Below, piece after piece: positions 35,168-44,479 of a stretch of 47,864 bases of DNA. Position 1 is the stretch's first letter. Each line of letters begins with the position of its first letter. The notes beneath the pieces are model-generated. The model searched no databases. It was not told the origin of the DNA and saw only the letters and a list, made by a program, of their open reading frames with translations. The translations under genes and the position numbers were made by a program. Source of the stretch: an uncultured bacterium. Lineage in GTDB: Bacteria; Atribacterota; Atribacteria; Atribacterales; Caldatribacteriaceae. The stretch is from positions 1-47,864 of the forward strand of contig CAKZPS010000040.1 of assembly GCA_937139415.1 (NCBI GenBank), written 5' to 3'.

Positions 35168-36982
35168 ATGGCTCAAGAGACGGTAAGAGTGTGGAGGGGC
35201 GAAAAACGTTTTGTGGAAGATTACCCCAAAATTGGTATTCGCCCTACGATCGATGGACGGTATGGCGGAGTGCGAGAAGCCTTAGAAGGTCAAACCATGG
35301 CTTTAGCACGGAAAGTGGCAGAACTTTTGGAACAAAACCTCTTTCTCCCCAATGGCGAGAGTGTACAATGCGTGTTGCCGGAGCATTGCATTGGAGGTGT
35401 GGTCGAGGCGAGAATGGCCGATGAATTCTTTCGGAAAGCGGGAGTGGGAGTGTCTATAACTGTAACCCCCTGTTGGTGTTACGGTTCAGAGACCATGGAC
35501 ATGACTCTCGATATCCCTAAGGCAGTATGGGGATTCAACGGTACGGAACGCCCCGGTGCAGTGTATCTTGCTGCTCTTTCTGCGGCCCACAATCAGAAGG
35601 GTTTGCCGATTTTTAAGATTTACGGGCAAGACGTCCAGGATAAGGATGATACCACCATTCCCCAGGATGTGGAGGAAAAACTGCTCCAGTTTGCTCAGGC
35701 GGCGTTAGCAGTCTCGATCATGAAGAATAAATCCTATTTATCCATCGGCAACGTCTCCATGGGAATTGCCGGTTCTATTGTTAGCCCAGATTTCTTTGAA
35801 GATTACTTGGGTATGCGGGTAGAATACGTGGATATGTCGGAAATTATCCGACGTGTGGAAGAGAAAATCTATGACCAAGAAGAGTTAGGACGGGCACTTG
35901 CGTGGGTGAAAAAGTATTGTCAAGAGGGAATTGACATCAATCCACCCGAGAAAAGAGTAAGTGCGGCGAAAAAGGAAGAAGTATGGCGCTTTGTGGTTAC
36001 CATGGCGCTCATCACGCGGGATCTCATGGTGGGAAACCCCAAACTCAAGGAGAAGGGGTATCCCGAAGAGAGTAGGGGACATAATGCCATCGCTGCCGGT
36101 TTCCAAGGACAGAGACACTGGACGGATCGCTTCCCCAACGGGGATTTCATGGAGGCGATTTTGAGTTCTTCCTTTGACTGGAACGGCTTACGCCAGCCCT
36201 ACATTCTCGCTACCGAGAACGACGCCCTCAACGCGGTATGTATGCTCTTCGGTAACCTCCTCACCCATACTGCTCCCGTTTTTGCCGATGTGCGTACCTA
36301 CTGGAGCCCGCGGGCTATCGAGCGGGTGAGTGGTTGGCGTCCCGGGGGACGGGCCAAAGAGGGTATCATCCATCTCATTAACTCCGGTGCTGCAGCCTTG
36401 GACGGTACCGGTGAAGCGATGCGTGATGGGCAACCGGCGATGAAGCCCTTTTGGGAAATTACCCCTGAGGAGGTCGAGAAGTGTTTAGCGGCAACCCGTT
36501 TCTGCTATGCCGACTTGGGGTATTTCCGGGGAGGAGGATTCTCCACCCAGTTCACTACTCGGGGAGGGATGCCAGTGACCATCTCCCGTTTGAACTTGGT
36601 CAAGGGCTTAGGACCAGTTCTCCAGATTGCTGAGGGGTATACAGTGGAGTTGCCCTCTCACGTCCATGAAATCCTCAACGAGCGCACCAGCCCTACTTGG
36701 CCCACCACTTGGTTTGTGCCCAAGCTCACCGGTAGGGGGGCCTTCCGAAATGTCTACTCGGTGATGGAAAACTGGGGAGCGAACCACTGTGTCGTTACCT
36801 ACGGGCATGTGGGCGACCTTTTCCTCATCTTAGCTTCCATGCTACGCATCCCGGTGTGCATGCACAACGTGGAGGAGGAACGTGTCTTTCGTCCCAGTTT
36901 GTGGAGCATGTTGGGGACTTTGGATCTTGAGAATGCCGATTTCCGTGCTTGTAGCTTGTTAGGGCCACTCTATAAAAAGTAA
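35168..36982 (+). CDS. fucI: L-fucose isomerase
   Basis: FucI, 604 residues (E. coli 591). It interconverts L-fucose and L-fuculose using manganese. Residues aligning by eye with the E. coli active site are Glu350 (in [10 protein letters not shown]), Asp374 (in [10 protein letters not shown]) and His540 (in [15 protein letters not shown]). Other family segments are [54 protein letters not shown] and LHVHEILN-type [20 protein letters not shown]. Start ATG 35168 is 8 bases after GAGGAGG; in-frame codons before it add unrelated residues. It heads an operon with a sugar ABC transporter 14 bases downstream and complements the GH29 fucosidase encoded 6 kb upstream. Confidence 0.95.
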   Translation: MAQETVRVWRGEKRFVEDYPKIGIRPTIDGRYGGVREALEGQTMALARKVAELLEQNLFLPNGESVQCVLPEHCIGGVVEARMADEFFRKAGVGVSITVTPCWCYGSETMDMTLDIPKAVWGFNGTERPGAVYLAALSAAHNQKGLPIFKIYGQDVQDKDDTTIPQDVEEKLLQFAQAALAVSIMKNKSYLSIGNVSMGIAGSIVSPDFFEDYLGMRVEYVDMSEIIRRVEEKIYDQEELGRALAWVKKYCQEGIDINPPEKRVSAAKKEEVWRFVVTMALITRDLMVGNPKLKEKGYPEESRGHNAIAAGFQGQRHWTDRFPNGDFMEAILSSSFDWNGLRQPYILATENDALNAVCMLFGNLLTHTAPVFADVRTYWSPRAIERVSGWRPGGRAKEGIIHLINSGAAALDGTGEAMRDGQPAMKPFWEITPEEVEKCLAATRFCYADLGYFRGGGFSTQFTTRGGMPVTISRLNLVKGLGPVLQIAEGYTVELPSHVHEILNERTSPTWPTTWFVPKLTGRGAFRNVYSVMENWGANHCVVTYGHVGDLFLILASMLRIPVCMHNVEEERVFRPSLWSMLGTLDLENADFRACSLLGPLYKK

Positions 36983-36996
36983 GTGGAGGAGAGAGG

Positions 36997-38532
36997 ATGA
37001 ACGAGAGTTCGCGCGAGCCGTTGGTGCTCATGGAAGGAATTGAAAAGCACTTTCCCGGGGTGTACGCGCTACGGGGATGTCGTTTTGAGTTATTCCCCGG
37101 GGAAATCCACGCTTTGGTGGGAGAAAACGGTGCAGGTAAATCGACCTTAGTAAAAATTCTCACCGGCGTGCACCCTAAGGATGCAGGGAAAATCCTTCTC
37201 CGAGGCGAGGAGATGGATATTCCCAACCCCCGAGTGGCGCAGGAGATGGGGATTAGTATTGTGTTTCAAGAATTTAACCTCATGCCTCATCTCACCGTGG
37301 CGCAGAATATCTTCATCGGTCGTGAGCCTCGACGGAAAGGGATGTCTTTCTTCATTGACGAGGAAGCCATGAACCAAAAAACTCAAGAGCTCTTGGACAT
37401 GCTGCACATGAACATCAATCCCCGTACCAAGGTGAAAGATCTTACCGTGGCCAAGCAGCAAATGGTCGAGATTGCCAAAGCTCTCTCCTTTAACTCTGAT
37501 GTCCTCATCATGGACGAACCCACCGCTGCTCTGAGTGAGGGAGAAGTCGAGGAGCTCTTTCGTATTTTGCGCAAACTTCGTGATCAAGGGTTGGGGATTA
37601 TTTACATTTCCCATCGCCTCGAGGAGCTCCACCACATTGCCGACCGGGTGACGGTGATGCGCGACGGTCAATACATCGGTACCGCGTGCATGGAAGACAT
37701 CACCATCGACCAAATTATTAGTATGATGGTGGGGCGAGAGATATACGAAACCTTGCGCGAACGTCGAACTTCGGAGAGTGAAGTAGTGCTCGAGGTGAAA
37801 CATTTATGGCGAGATAAGGACATAAAAGATGTCAGCTTTGCCCTTCGCAAAGGAGAAATTCTCGGTTTTGCAGGCTTGGTCGGTGCAGGGAGGACCGAAG
37901 TGGCACGGGCCATTTTCGGTGCCGATCCCTTAGAAGGAGGAGAAATCTACATCCGTGGGCAGCGAGTCCACATTAAGAGTCCTGCCGATGCCATCCGTCA
38001 CGGCATTGCTTACCTCTCCGAGGATAGGAAGCGTTATGGATTGATGTTGGGTCTTGATGTGGCCAGTAATATGATCCTCCCCTCCATTCGTGATTTCTTG
38101 GGGGTAGCGGGGTTAGTGCGCGACCGGAAGGTTCAGGAGATGTGTGAAAAGTACGTGGAAAAGCTACGTGTCAAAACACCCAGTTTGGTGCAGAGAGTGA
38201 AGAACCTCTCCGGGGGAAATCAGCAGAAAGTGGTCATCGCTAAATGGCTCATGAAAAATTGCGATATACTCATCTTTGATGAACCAACCCGAGGTATTGA
38301 TGTCGGAGCAAAAAATGAAGTGTATAAAATCCTCAACGAACTCGTTCACGAAGGGAAATCGATCATCATGATTTCTTCTGAACTTCCGGAGATCTTGCGT
38401 ATGAGTCATCGTATTGTGGTAATGTGCGAGGGGAGAGTAACGGGAGAGATCAACGCCGACGATGCTACTGAAGAATTGATTATGAAATATGCTACCACTC
38501 GCGAAGAGAGTAGAAGCTTTGCTTTGGTGTAG
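36997..38532 (+). CDS. Sugar ABC transporter ATPase, tandem domains (RbsA/MglA type)
   Basis: CUT2-type ATPase of 511 residues with two nucleotide-binding domains. The first has Walker A GENGAGKSTLVKIL, a DLTVAKQQMVEIAKAL signature region and Walker B VLIMDEPTAALS. The second is degenerate at Walker A (GLVGAGRTEVARAIFG) but has LSGGNQQKVVIAKWL and LIFDEPTRGIDVG, as usual in this class. It energises import of a monosaccharide. ATG 36997 follows GGAGGAGAGAGG. Its pairing with fucI suggests L-fucose as a substrate, but CUT2 ATPases do not reveal specificity. Confidence 0.93.
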   Translation: MNESSREPLVLMEGIEKHFPGVYALRGCRFELFPGEIHALVGENGAGKSTLVKILTGVHPKDAGKILLRGEEMDIPNPRVAQEMGISIVFQEFNLMPHLTVAQNIFIGREPRRKGMSFFIDEEAMNQKTQELLDMLHMNINPRTKVKDLTVAKQQMVEIAKALSFNSDVLIMDEPTAALSEGEVEELFRILRKLRDQGLGIIYISHRLEELHHIADRVTVMRDGQYIGTACMEDITIDQIISMMVGREIYETLRERRTSESEVVLEVKHLWRDKDIKDVSFALRKGEILGFAGLVGAGRTEVARAIFGADPLEGGEIYIRGQRVHIKSPADAIRHGIAYLSEDRKRYGLMLGLDVASNMILPSIRDFLGVAGLVRDRKVQEMCEKYVEKLRVKTPSLVQRVKNLSGGNQQKVVIAKWLMKNCDILIFDEPTRGIDVGAKNEVYKILNELVHEGKSIIMISSELPEILRMSHRIVVMCEGRVTGEINADDATEELIMKYATTREESRSFALV

Positions 38533-38560
38533 AGAGTACAAGGTATTGGAGGTTTTGCCG

Positions 38561-39544
38561 ATGGAAGTGGCAGAGCGAACTCGATACGTCCGTAGGGAAG
38601 CGTTGCGTCAGGTATTGATGTTTGGTAGCCTCTTCATCTTGGTGGTCTTTTTCTCTTTCGCTTCGCCTTACTTTTTCACCTTTCAAAACATCATCTCCAT
38701 TATTCTGGCTACCTGCGTGAACGGAATGCTTGCTTTGGGGGTCACCTTCGTGATTATTAGCGGAGGGATCGACCTTTCCATTGGTACGGTGATGACCTTA
38801 TCAGCAGTAATGAGTGGGGTGTTCATCACCTATTGGGGGCTTCCGGTATGGTTGGGAGTTCTTGGAGGAGTAGGCACTGGCGTCCTGTGCGGGACCATCA
38901 ACGGGACGGTAGTCTCACGGATGAAACTCCCGCCCTTCATTGCTACCTTAGGGATGATGATGATTGCCAAAGGACTGTCATTGGTGATTTCGGGAGCGGT
39001 ACCGATCTACTTTTTGAATACTCCCAGTTTCTTCCAGATTTCTATGGGATCGCTCCTCGGGAAAATCATTCCCGGTCTTGATGTCCCTAACGCCATTCTC
39101 ATTTTCATCGCTGCGACCATCATTGCGGGGATCGTCTTATTTCGTACCGTTCTCGGCCGTTATGACTTCGCCATCGGAAGTAATGAGGAAGCGGCCAGAC
39201 TCTCAGGGCTCAAGGTAGATCAATGGAAAACGGTTATTTACGCCCTGTGTGGCATGTTTGTAGGAATGGGTGGGGTCATGATGGCTTCCCGTCTCAATTC
39301 TGCCCAACCGGCCTTGGGCCAGGGTTATGAACTTGATGCTATTGCCGCAGTGGTCATAGGTGGAACTTCCTTGAGTGGTGGAGAGGGTTCGGTGGTCGGG
39401 ACAGTGGTGGGGGCACTGATCATGAGTACCTTGGTGAACGGCTTGCGTATTCTCTCCGTTCCCCAAGAGTGGCAAATTGTGGTGAGCGGTATTATCGTCA
39501 TCGCTGCCGTCTATATGGACATTGTCCGCAGGAGGCGAGGATAA
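38561..39544 (+). CDS. Sugar ABC transporter permease (RbsC type)
   Basis: CUT2 permease of 327 residues with about nine helices. Family segments are the MLALGVTFVIISGGIDLSIG region (about residues 60-80), MKLPPFIATLGMMMIAKGLS, the YDFAIGSNEEAARLSG cytoplasmic loop and the ELDAIAAVVIGGTSLSGGEGS segment near the C-terminus. ATG 38561 lies 8 bases after TTGGAGG; an earlier start at 38489 would overlap the ATPase and add a non-membrane tail. It forms the channel for the adjacent ATPase and binding protein. Confidence 0.92.
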   Translation: MEVAERTRYVRREALRQVLMFGSLFILVVFFSFASPYFFTFQNIISIILATCVNGMLALGVTFVIISGGIDLSIGTVMTLSAVMSGVFITYWGLPVWLGVLGGVGTGVLCGTINGTVVSRMKLPPFIATLGMMMIAKGLSLVISGAVPIYFLNTPSFFQISMGSLLGKIIPGLDVPNAILIFIAATIIAGIVLFRTVLGRYDFAIGSNEEAARLSGLKVDQWKTVIYALCGMFVGMGGVMMASRLNSAQPALGQGYELDAIAAVVIGGTSLSGGEGSVVGTVVGALIMSTLVNGLRILSVPQEWQIVVSGIIVIAAVYMDIVRRRRG

Positions 39545-39611
39545 AGAGAGGCTCTTTCTTCCGCAAGGGAAGAAGGAATAGAAAAATCACATGAAAGGAG
39601 GAGTAAGGATC

Positions 39612-40559
39612 GTGAAGTGGTCCAAAGGAGTAGTAGGTTGTCTCGTTTTCAGTGTGGTTCTTCTCTTTGGTTTGGTGGGGGCACAGGAGTCTTATTACAT
39701 TCCCATGATTTCCAAGGGTTTCCAGCATCAATTCTGGCAAGCGGTGAAACAAGGAGCAGAGCAAGCAGCAAAGGATCTGGGTGTTACTATTACTTTTGAG
39801 GGTCCCGAGACCGAAGCCATGGTAGATAAGCAAATCGAGATGTTGCAAGCCGCTCTGGCGAAGAAGCCTAATGCCATCGGTATTGCTGCACTGGATAGTA
39901 AGGCAGTAGTACCTTACCTCGAGAAGGCTCGCGAGATGGGTATTCCCGTCGTTGGTTTTGACTCTGGTGTAGAGAGCGATATTCCGGTGACCACGGTAGC
40001 TACCAACAACATCGAAGCCGCAGGGTACGCTGCCGATAAGATGGCCGAGCTTATCGGTGGCGAAGGAGAGGTAGCCGTCATTGTTCATGACCAAACCAGC
40101 CGTACCGGTATTGACCGTCGAGATGGCTTTGTGAGCCGAATCAAGGAGAAATATCCTAACATTAAGATTGTGGACGTTCAATACGGTGGTGGGGACCATT
40201 TGAAATCGGCTGACTTGGCTAAGGCAATTATCCAAGCTCATCCCAATCTCAAAGGGTTCTTCGGGGCCAATGAAGGTTCAGCCATCGGTGTGCTCCTTGC
40301 AGTGAGGGAACTCAAGAAAGAAGGGCAAATCGTCATTATCGGATACGATTCTGGGAAGCACCAGATTAATGCTATTCGCGAAGGAATTATGGCTGGTGCC
40401 ATCACCCAGAATCCGGTAGGGATGGGTTACATGGCGGTAGAGGCTGCCGTGAAAGCCATTAAGGGTGAGCAACTCCCCAAGGAAATCGATAGCGGCTTCT
40501 ACTGGTACGATAAGACCAATATTGACGATCCCAAGATCAAGGCGGTTCTCTACGAATAA
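39612..40559 (+). CDS. Sugar ABC transporter substrate-binding protein (RbsB/CUT2 type)
   Basis: Periplasmic-binding-protein fold, Peripla_BP_4 family, 315 residues. A signal peptide covers about residues 1-24 (VVLLFGLVGAQES). The mature part has FQHQFWQAVKQGAEQAAKDL, QIEMLQAALAKKPNAIGIAA, GIPVVGFDSGV and IVIIGYDSGKHQINAIREG, typical of ribose/galactose/allose-type binding proteins. GTG 39612 is 8 bases after AAAGGAGGAG; the ATG at 39591 precedes that site and is unlikely. It is the last gene of the operon and is followed by a strong terminator. The ligand is likely a monosaccharide released or imported with fucose; not proven. Confidence 0.92.
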   Translation: MKWSKGVVGCLVFSVVLLFGLVGAQESYYIPMISKGFQHQFWQAVKQGAEQAAKDLGVTITFEGPETEAMVDKQIEMLQAALAKKPNAIGIAALDSKAVVPYLEKAREMGIPVVGFDSGVESDIPVTTVATNNIEAAGYAADKMAELIGGEGEVAVIVHDQTSRTGIDRRDGFVSRIKEKYPNIKIVDVQYGGGDHLKSADLAKAIIQAHPNLKGFFGANEGSAIGVLLAVRELKKEGQIVIIGYDSGKHQINAIREGIMAGAITQNPVGMGYMAVEAAVKAIKGEQLPKEIDSGFYWYDKTNIDDPKIKAVLYE

Positions 40560-40571
40560 GGAGGAGAATAT

Positions 40572-40608
40572 AAGAAAAGCCCTCTCCTTAAAGGAGAGGG
40601 CTTTTCTT
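40572..40608. terminator. Bidirectional rho-independent terminator
   Basis: Perfect inverted repeat with 18-base arms (40572-40589 and 40591-40608). The core is GC-rich (GCCCTCTCC) and the arms end in A- and T-rich tracts on opposite sides. It lies between the end of the sugar transporter operon (+) and the convergent DUF2207 gene (-), so it can serve both directions. Confidence 0.9.
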
Positions 40609-40662
40609 CTTAAAGAACTTCCATCCCTACGCGGGGAAGGGTAGCGTCGGAGAAAGTCTCTC

Positions 40663-42474
40663 TCAAAATGCGCCTCCTCTCCCTCCGCCTGAACCCCTTC
40701 CTACTCCTCCACCTCCCCCCGAGAAGCCTCCTCTGAAACTACCCCCTTTCGTTGAAGTAGAACGAGTTACCGACGCCATAGCCGCTTGGTGTACGCCCAC
40801 TATTTCCCGACCGAGAAAATAGGGGAAAGGGGTATAGAAAGAGCGGTGTGTACTCTCTCTCTCCCATACTTCTTGGGGTACCAAGCGCTGTAAGTGATAG
40901 CGTACGGTATCAGCGATCCCTAAGGCTGTGGCGTAAATGAGATAGTGCTCCCAGAGGACAATCGACTCGGGTGGTTTTTGGGAAAGGAGGGAGAAGTCAC
41001 TGAGAAAGCGGGCAAAATTCTGCCACTTGCGCGTATATTCAAGACCTTGGGAAGTGAACCGGCCGAAAACGGTTTTGGGGAGCATGAGGATAGCTCCTCC
41101 TCCAAAGAAGAGGAGTGCTGAGACGATGGTGAGGAAGGGAACTAAGTGAGCGCTTTGAAGGCTTAGTGCGCCGAGTACGCCTATGGGGAAGAGCATCATG
41201 AGAAGGGCGAAAAACTTGGCTACGATGTTCACCCCGAAGCGGAAGTAACGGCGCTTTCTCATGGTTTGGAAAACGTTTTGTTGGTATCGACTCAGGGCGG
41301 TGTTGAAGAATCGGGCTTTGGCGAGGGAGCTCTCTATCTTTTTTCGGAGTTCGGCGAAATCGAACACCCCGTCGGATGAAAACTGGGTGAGGAGAGTGAG
41401 GAATTCTCTTTCTGAGGGAGAGAGGTGAGGAGGGGTAGCTTGAGTCTTGAGGACAATACCTTTCTTCTCCCCCGCTTCTTGAAACTCAATCAATCCCAAC
41501 TGGTAGAAGCGGAGGAGCACTGCCGACATCCCGTCGGCATCTACTCTCCCACCAAGGTTTTTCACTATGCCGTTGACGAGATCCGGAGGATCGTCATAAG
41601 GCAACTCTCGTTCGTAAATGCCTTGGTAGGCAATCCGCGGCTCTCGACCTCCTAAGAGAAAGAGGAGGGCGAATATTCCTCCACTGACAAGCAGGATAAT
41701 GACCCACATCAAGATATCTTTTCGTACACTGCGGGAGTATTCCTCCTCAATGCTCTGTATTTCGCTTTTCAAAAGGGTAGGGTTCTCTACTGCATAGGGC
41801 ATGTTCTTTTGGGGGGCAAAGAGGAAACGCGCCTCGGCAAAAGCCTGAGGAGGAAGCCTACGGGCAGTGAGAGTAATCCGATTCCCTTCTCTCTCTACTT
41901 TCGTAGCCGGATGAGGATAAACGGCTTGTACCTCCAGAGACTCGGGGAAGATAAAAATACCCTGCACTTCCTTGGCGGGGGCATCCCACTGTCCCCAGAA
42001 TTGGCGAAAGAGTTGGGCAATCTCGGGACCGTTCTCCACCACCCCTCGCACTACGTACTCTACATGGAGGATGACCTCGGGGTATTCTTGGGGGTTGAGA
42101 CGGATATTGCTCCCATAGGGTACAAGCCACACCCGAGCAGAGAATCCCCCCTCGTCCAGAGAGAGGAACTCCACTTTTTGGGTTTCGATTTTTTCCGTCC
42201 ACAGGTTGACGCCGTGGAAGGTGACATATCTCTCGGGGGTAATTTCCCGGAAGAGACCCCGAAAGGGTTTGCGCATCTTGTAGTGAATGGTCTCATGCAC
42301 TTCCATCTCCCCCGAGGGGAGGAGCCGCTCTTCGATGGTAGCTTTTTCAATGGAGTAGAGAGAGCGAAAATACCAAAGAAAAAGGGGGTTTCCGCCACCA
42401 TACTGGATCCCCACAAAAAGGAGAAGAAGCACTATTCCTCCAATAATCCGTCCGATAATCGCCTTTCCCCTCAT
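40663..42474 (-). CDS. DUF2207 domain membrane protein
   Basis: Predicted membrane protein of 603 residues of the DUF2207 family. An N-terminal hydrophobic helix (about residues 8-24) is followed by an extracytoplasmic beta-rich domain (MRKPFRGLFREITPERYVTF is the family segment), a helix near residues 250-275 (ILMWVIILLVSGGIFALLFLL), a cytoplasmic region and two further helices about residues 405-450. It ends in a Gly-rich tail (FSGGGGGVGRGSGGGRGGAF), a family trait. Function unknown. It is flanked by the strong terminator downstream and a broken cyclase gene upstream, is intact, and its upstream region runs into the end of that pseudogene. Confidence 0.85.
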   Translation of the reverse strand: MRGKAIIGRIIGGIVLLLLFVGIQYGGGNPLFLWYFRSLYSIEKATIEERLLPSGEMEVHETIHYKMRKPFRGLFREITPERYVTFHGVNLWTEKIETQKVEFLSLDEGGFSARVWLVPYGSNIRLNPQEYPEVILHVEYVVRGVVENGPEIAQLFRQFWGQWDAPAKEVQGIFIFPESLEVQAVYPHPATKVEREGNRITLTARRLPPQAFAEARFLFAPQKNMPYAVENPTLLKSEIQSIEEEYSRSVRKDILMWVIILLVSGGIFALLFLLGGREPRIAYQGIYERELPYDDPPDLVNGIVKNLGGRVDADGMSAVLLRFYQLGLIEFQEAGEKKGIVLKTQATPPHLSPSEREFLTLLTQFSSDGVFDFAELRKKIESSLAKARFFNTALSRYQQNVFQTMRKRRYFRFGVNIVAKFFALLMMLFPIGVLGALSLQSAHLVPFLTIVSALLFFGGGAILMLPKTVFGRFTSQGLEYTRKWQNFARFLSDFSLLSQKPPESIVLWEHYLIYATALGIADTVRYHLQRLVPQEVWERESTHRSFYTPFPYFLGREIVGVHQAAMASVTRSTSTKGGSFRGGFSGGGGGVGRGSGGGRGGAF

Positions 42475-42516
42475 AGCATGAGACCTCCGTTCGGCTTTTC
42501 ACCATTATACCATTGC

Positions 42517-44139
42517 TCAGGATCCCGTTTCGTTTTCCATTTGTGGAGGATGAAAGACACTGGATTCCCTCTCCGGTTCTTGCGCGTAGAGGCAAATACG
42601 ATTTCGCCCTTTTTCTTTCGCTTTGGTAGAGAGCTCGATCGGCCCAGCGGAGGAATTCGGAGAGAGAATGAATGTCGTTTTGGTAGACGGCCACCCCGGT
42701 GCTCATAGTGATTTGGATCTCGTGTTCTCCAACCGAGAAGAAGTGGGTGGCAGTTTTCTGGCGGAGCCGTTCCGCTAAATGTTGGGCTTGTTCTCTATGG
42801 GTTTCGGGAAGGAGCAGGGCAAATTCCTCTCCTCCTAAGCGTCCGAAGAGGTCAATCGAGCGAAGTTCCTGGGCAATGAGCTGGGAAAAATCCCGGAGGA
42901 CGAGGTCCCCTGCTACGTGGCCAAATTGGTCATTGATCCTTTTGAAGTGGTCGAGGTCAATGATGACGAGCACCAGGGGGCGATGGTAACGCTGAGTGCG
43001 GACAAGCTCATTCTGGGCTAATTCCATAAACACACGGCGATTCTACACGCCAGTTAGGCTATCGTGCTCGGCAAGGTAACGGAGCTCTTCAAGAAGTTGG
43101 TATCGCTCAGTGACTTGCCGTAGGTACCAAGCTATACCGATCCTTTGGCCTCTTTTTCCGGTGACTGGAACCTGTGAAACTTCGTAAAACTTAGGTCCTC
43201 CTTCTTGAGGGAACGAAAAGGGTTCGCCTCGGTTGTCTTGGTTTTCCCAGTAGTTATATAGACCGGGGAGGATAGAGTCGAGGTGTTCCCCGAGAGAGCT
43301 ACGAGAGAGCCGAGGAACAAAGGAGATCGCGGCAGGATTGAAGTCGACCATGGTATTTCGCAGATCGGTGATGATAATCCCGTCTTGGAGATGCTCGAAA
43401 ATTTGCTCGCGGGCGACCGGAGAGAGGTCGAGGAAACCGATTTTGATAGTTTCTGAGGCGATGACGATGGTAAGAAAGGTAACGAGGAGGGGGCCAAGGT
43501 CGATCTTCCAAGGGAAAAATCAAAACGGTACAAAATGACAGCAAATATGGTACTCAAGGCAACGGAGAACATGATTCTTGCCCGGCGACGGAAAAAGAGA
43601 GAAACTCGAAGGGCATGGAGACCATAGAGGAACAGAGCTCCCAGTAAGGCGCTCACTGACCATCCGGTGGCAGAGAGGGAGAGCGGTCCTCGTTCTATGG
43701 AATGCACCGGGAAACCTCCTTGCATTTCCACCGAGAGGGAAGAATAGAAGAGGCGATGCCAATCATTACTGAACACTGCTCCCACGATGAAGAGTGATAT
43801 TCCCAGAGAGAGTGGGAAGAACCATCTTTTCACCCGGGGTAAGGTTTCGGTGAAGGTAAGAGCAAGCCAGAGAAAGGCCAAGGGCAAAAAGGCCAAACCG
43901 AGGAACTCGATTGCGAACCAGGTACGTACAAAACGAAAGTCGGAGCACATGCTCTCAAAGGCACGGCTAAAGGCATACACCGAGGAGGCGAAAGCCCAAG
44001 TGGCAAAGGGCCAAGCAGTAGGAAGAGAACGTACCCGGCTGGTTGCAAGAAGCCCTAAGGCGAAAGCCAAGATAGCCGAAAGGAGGCATATGATGCTATA
44101 AGAAAGTCCATAATCCACGGCAGGAAGTTCTCCTCCCAT
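42517..44139 (-). pseudogene. 7TM-PAS-GGDEF diguanylate cyclase, broken
   Basis: Reading across frames gives a signalling protein of about 540 codons. The N-terminus is a seven-helix membrane sensor (HisKA_7TM type), then a PAS domain (DGIIITDLRNTMVDFNPAA) and a GGDEF domain with DLDHFKRINDQFGHVAGD, the active-site RLGGEEF (GGEEF at 42831-42845) and ADRALYQ near the end. Three lesions: a T run short by one (+ coordinates 43515-43519), an in-frame TAG (43043-43045) in the LTGVxNRR motif where Tyr is expected, and an extra base at 42622-42624, after which EKGRNRI and a TGA at 42517-42519 end the natural frame. c-di-GMP synthesis by this copy is therefore lost unless these are sequencing errors. 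Confidence 0.85.
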
Positions 44140-44479
44140 TTTCCCTTATCGCTTCGGTTATCGTAGTTACCCTTGAGGAAAAGGGTCTCACGATGCACGT
44201 GGCCGAAGGAAAGGGATGCACTCCTTATTTAGTATACAATTTGCAAGAGGAAAAGAGAAGGGTTAGTTTTTCTTACCCCTGAGTTAGTGTCAAGAGAAAT
44301 GAAGTACTTGGGGAGACAAAAAAGAGAAGTTTTTATCCTTACTATTGAGCACAACACCCCAATCGGAAAAAAGACCCTGTGCTGCTATGAAGGGTACCGA
44401 AAAGAGGAGGAAAAGCCGTCCTATTTTTAAGGACTCTCCTCATTTTGAGCGCATTCTTCCATTTCCTCTTTCTCAGAAA
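44140..44479 (-). other. Gene-free stretch upstream of the dead cyclase
   Basis: About 340 bases between the 5' end of the dead cyclase and the edge of the IS3 remnant. On the minus strand a -10-like TATACT (44231-44236) might belong to the cyclase promoter but no clear -35 faces it. Nothing else is supported. Confidence 0.35.
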
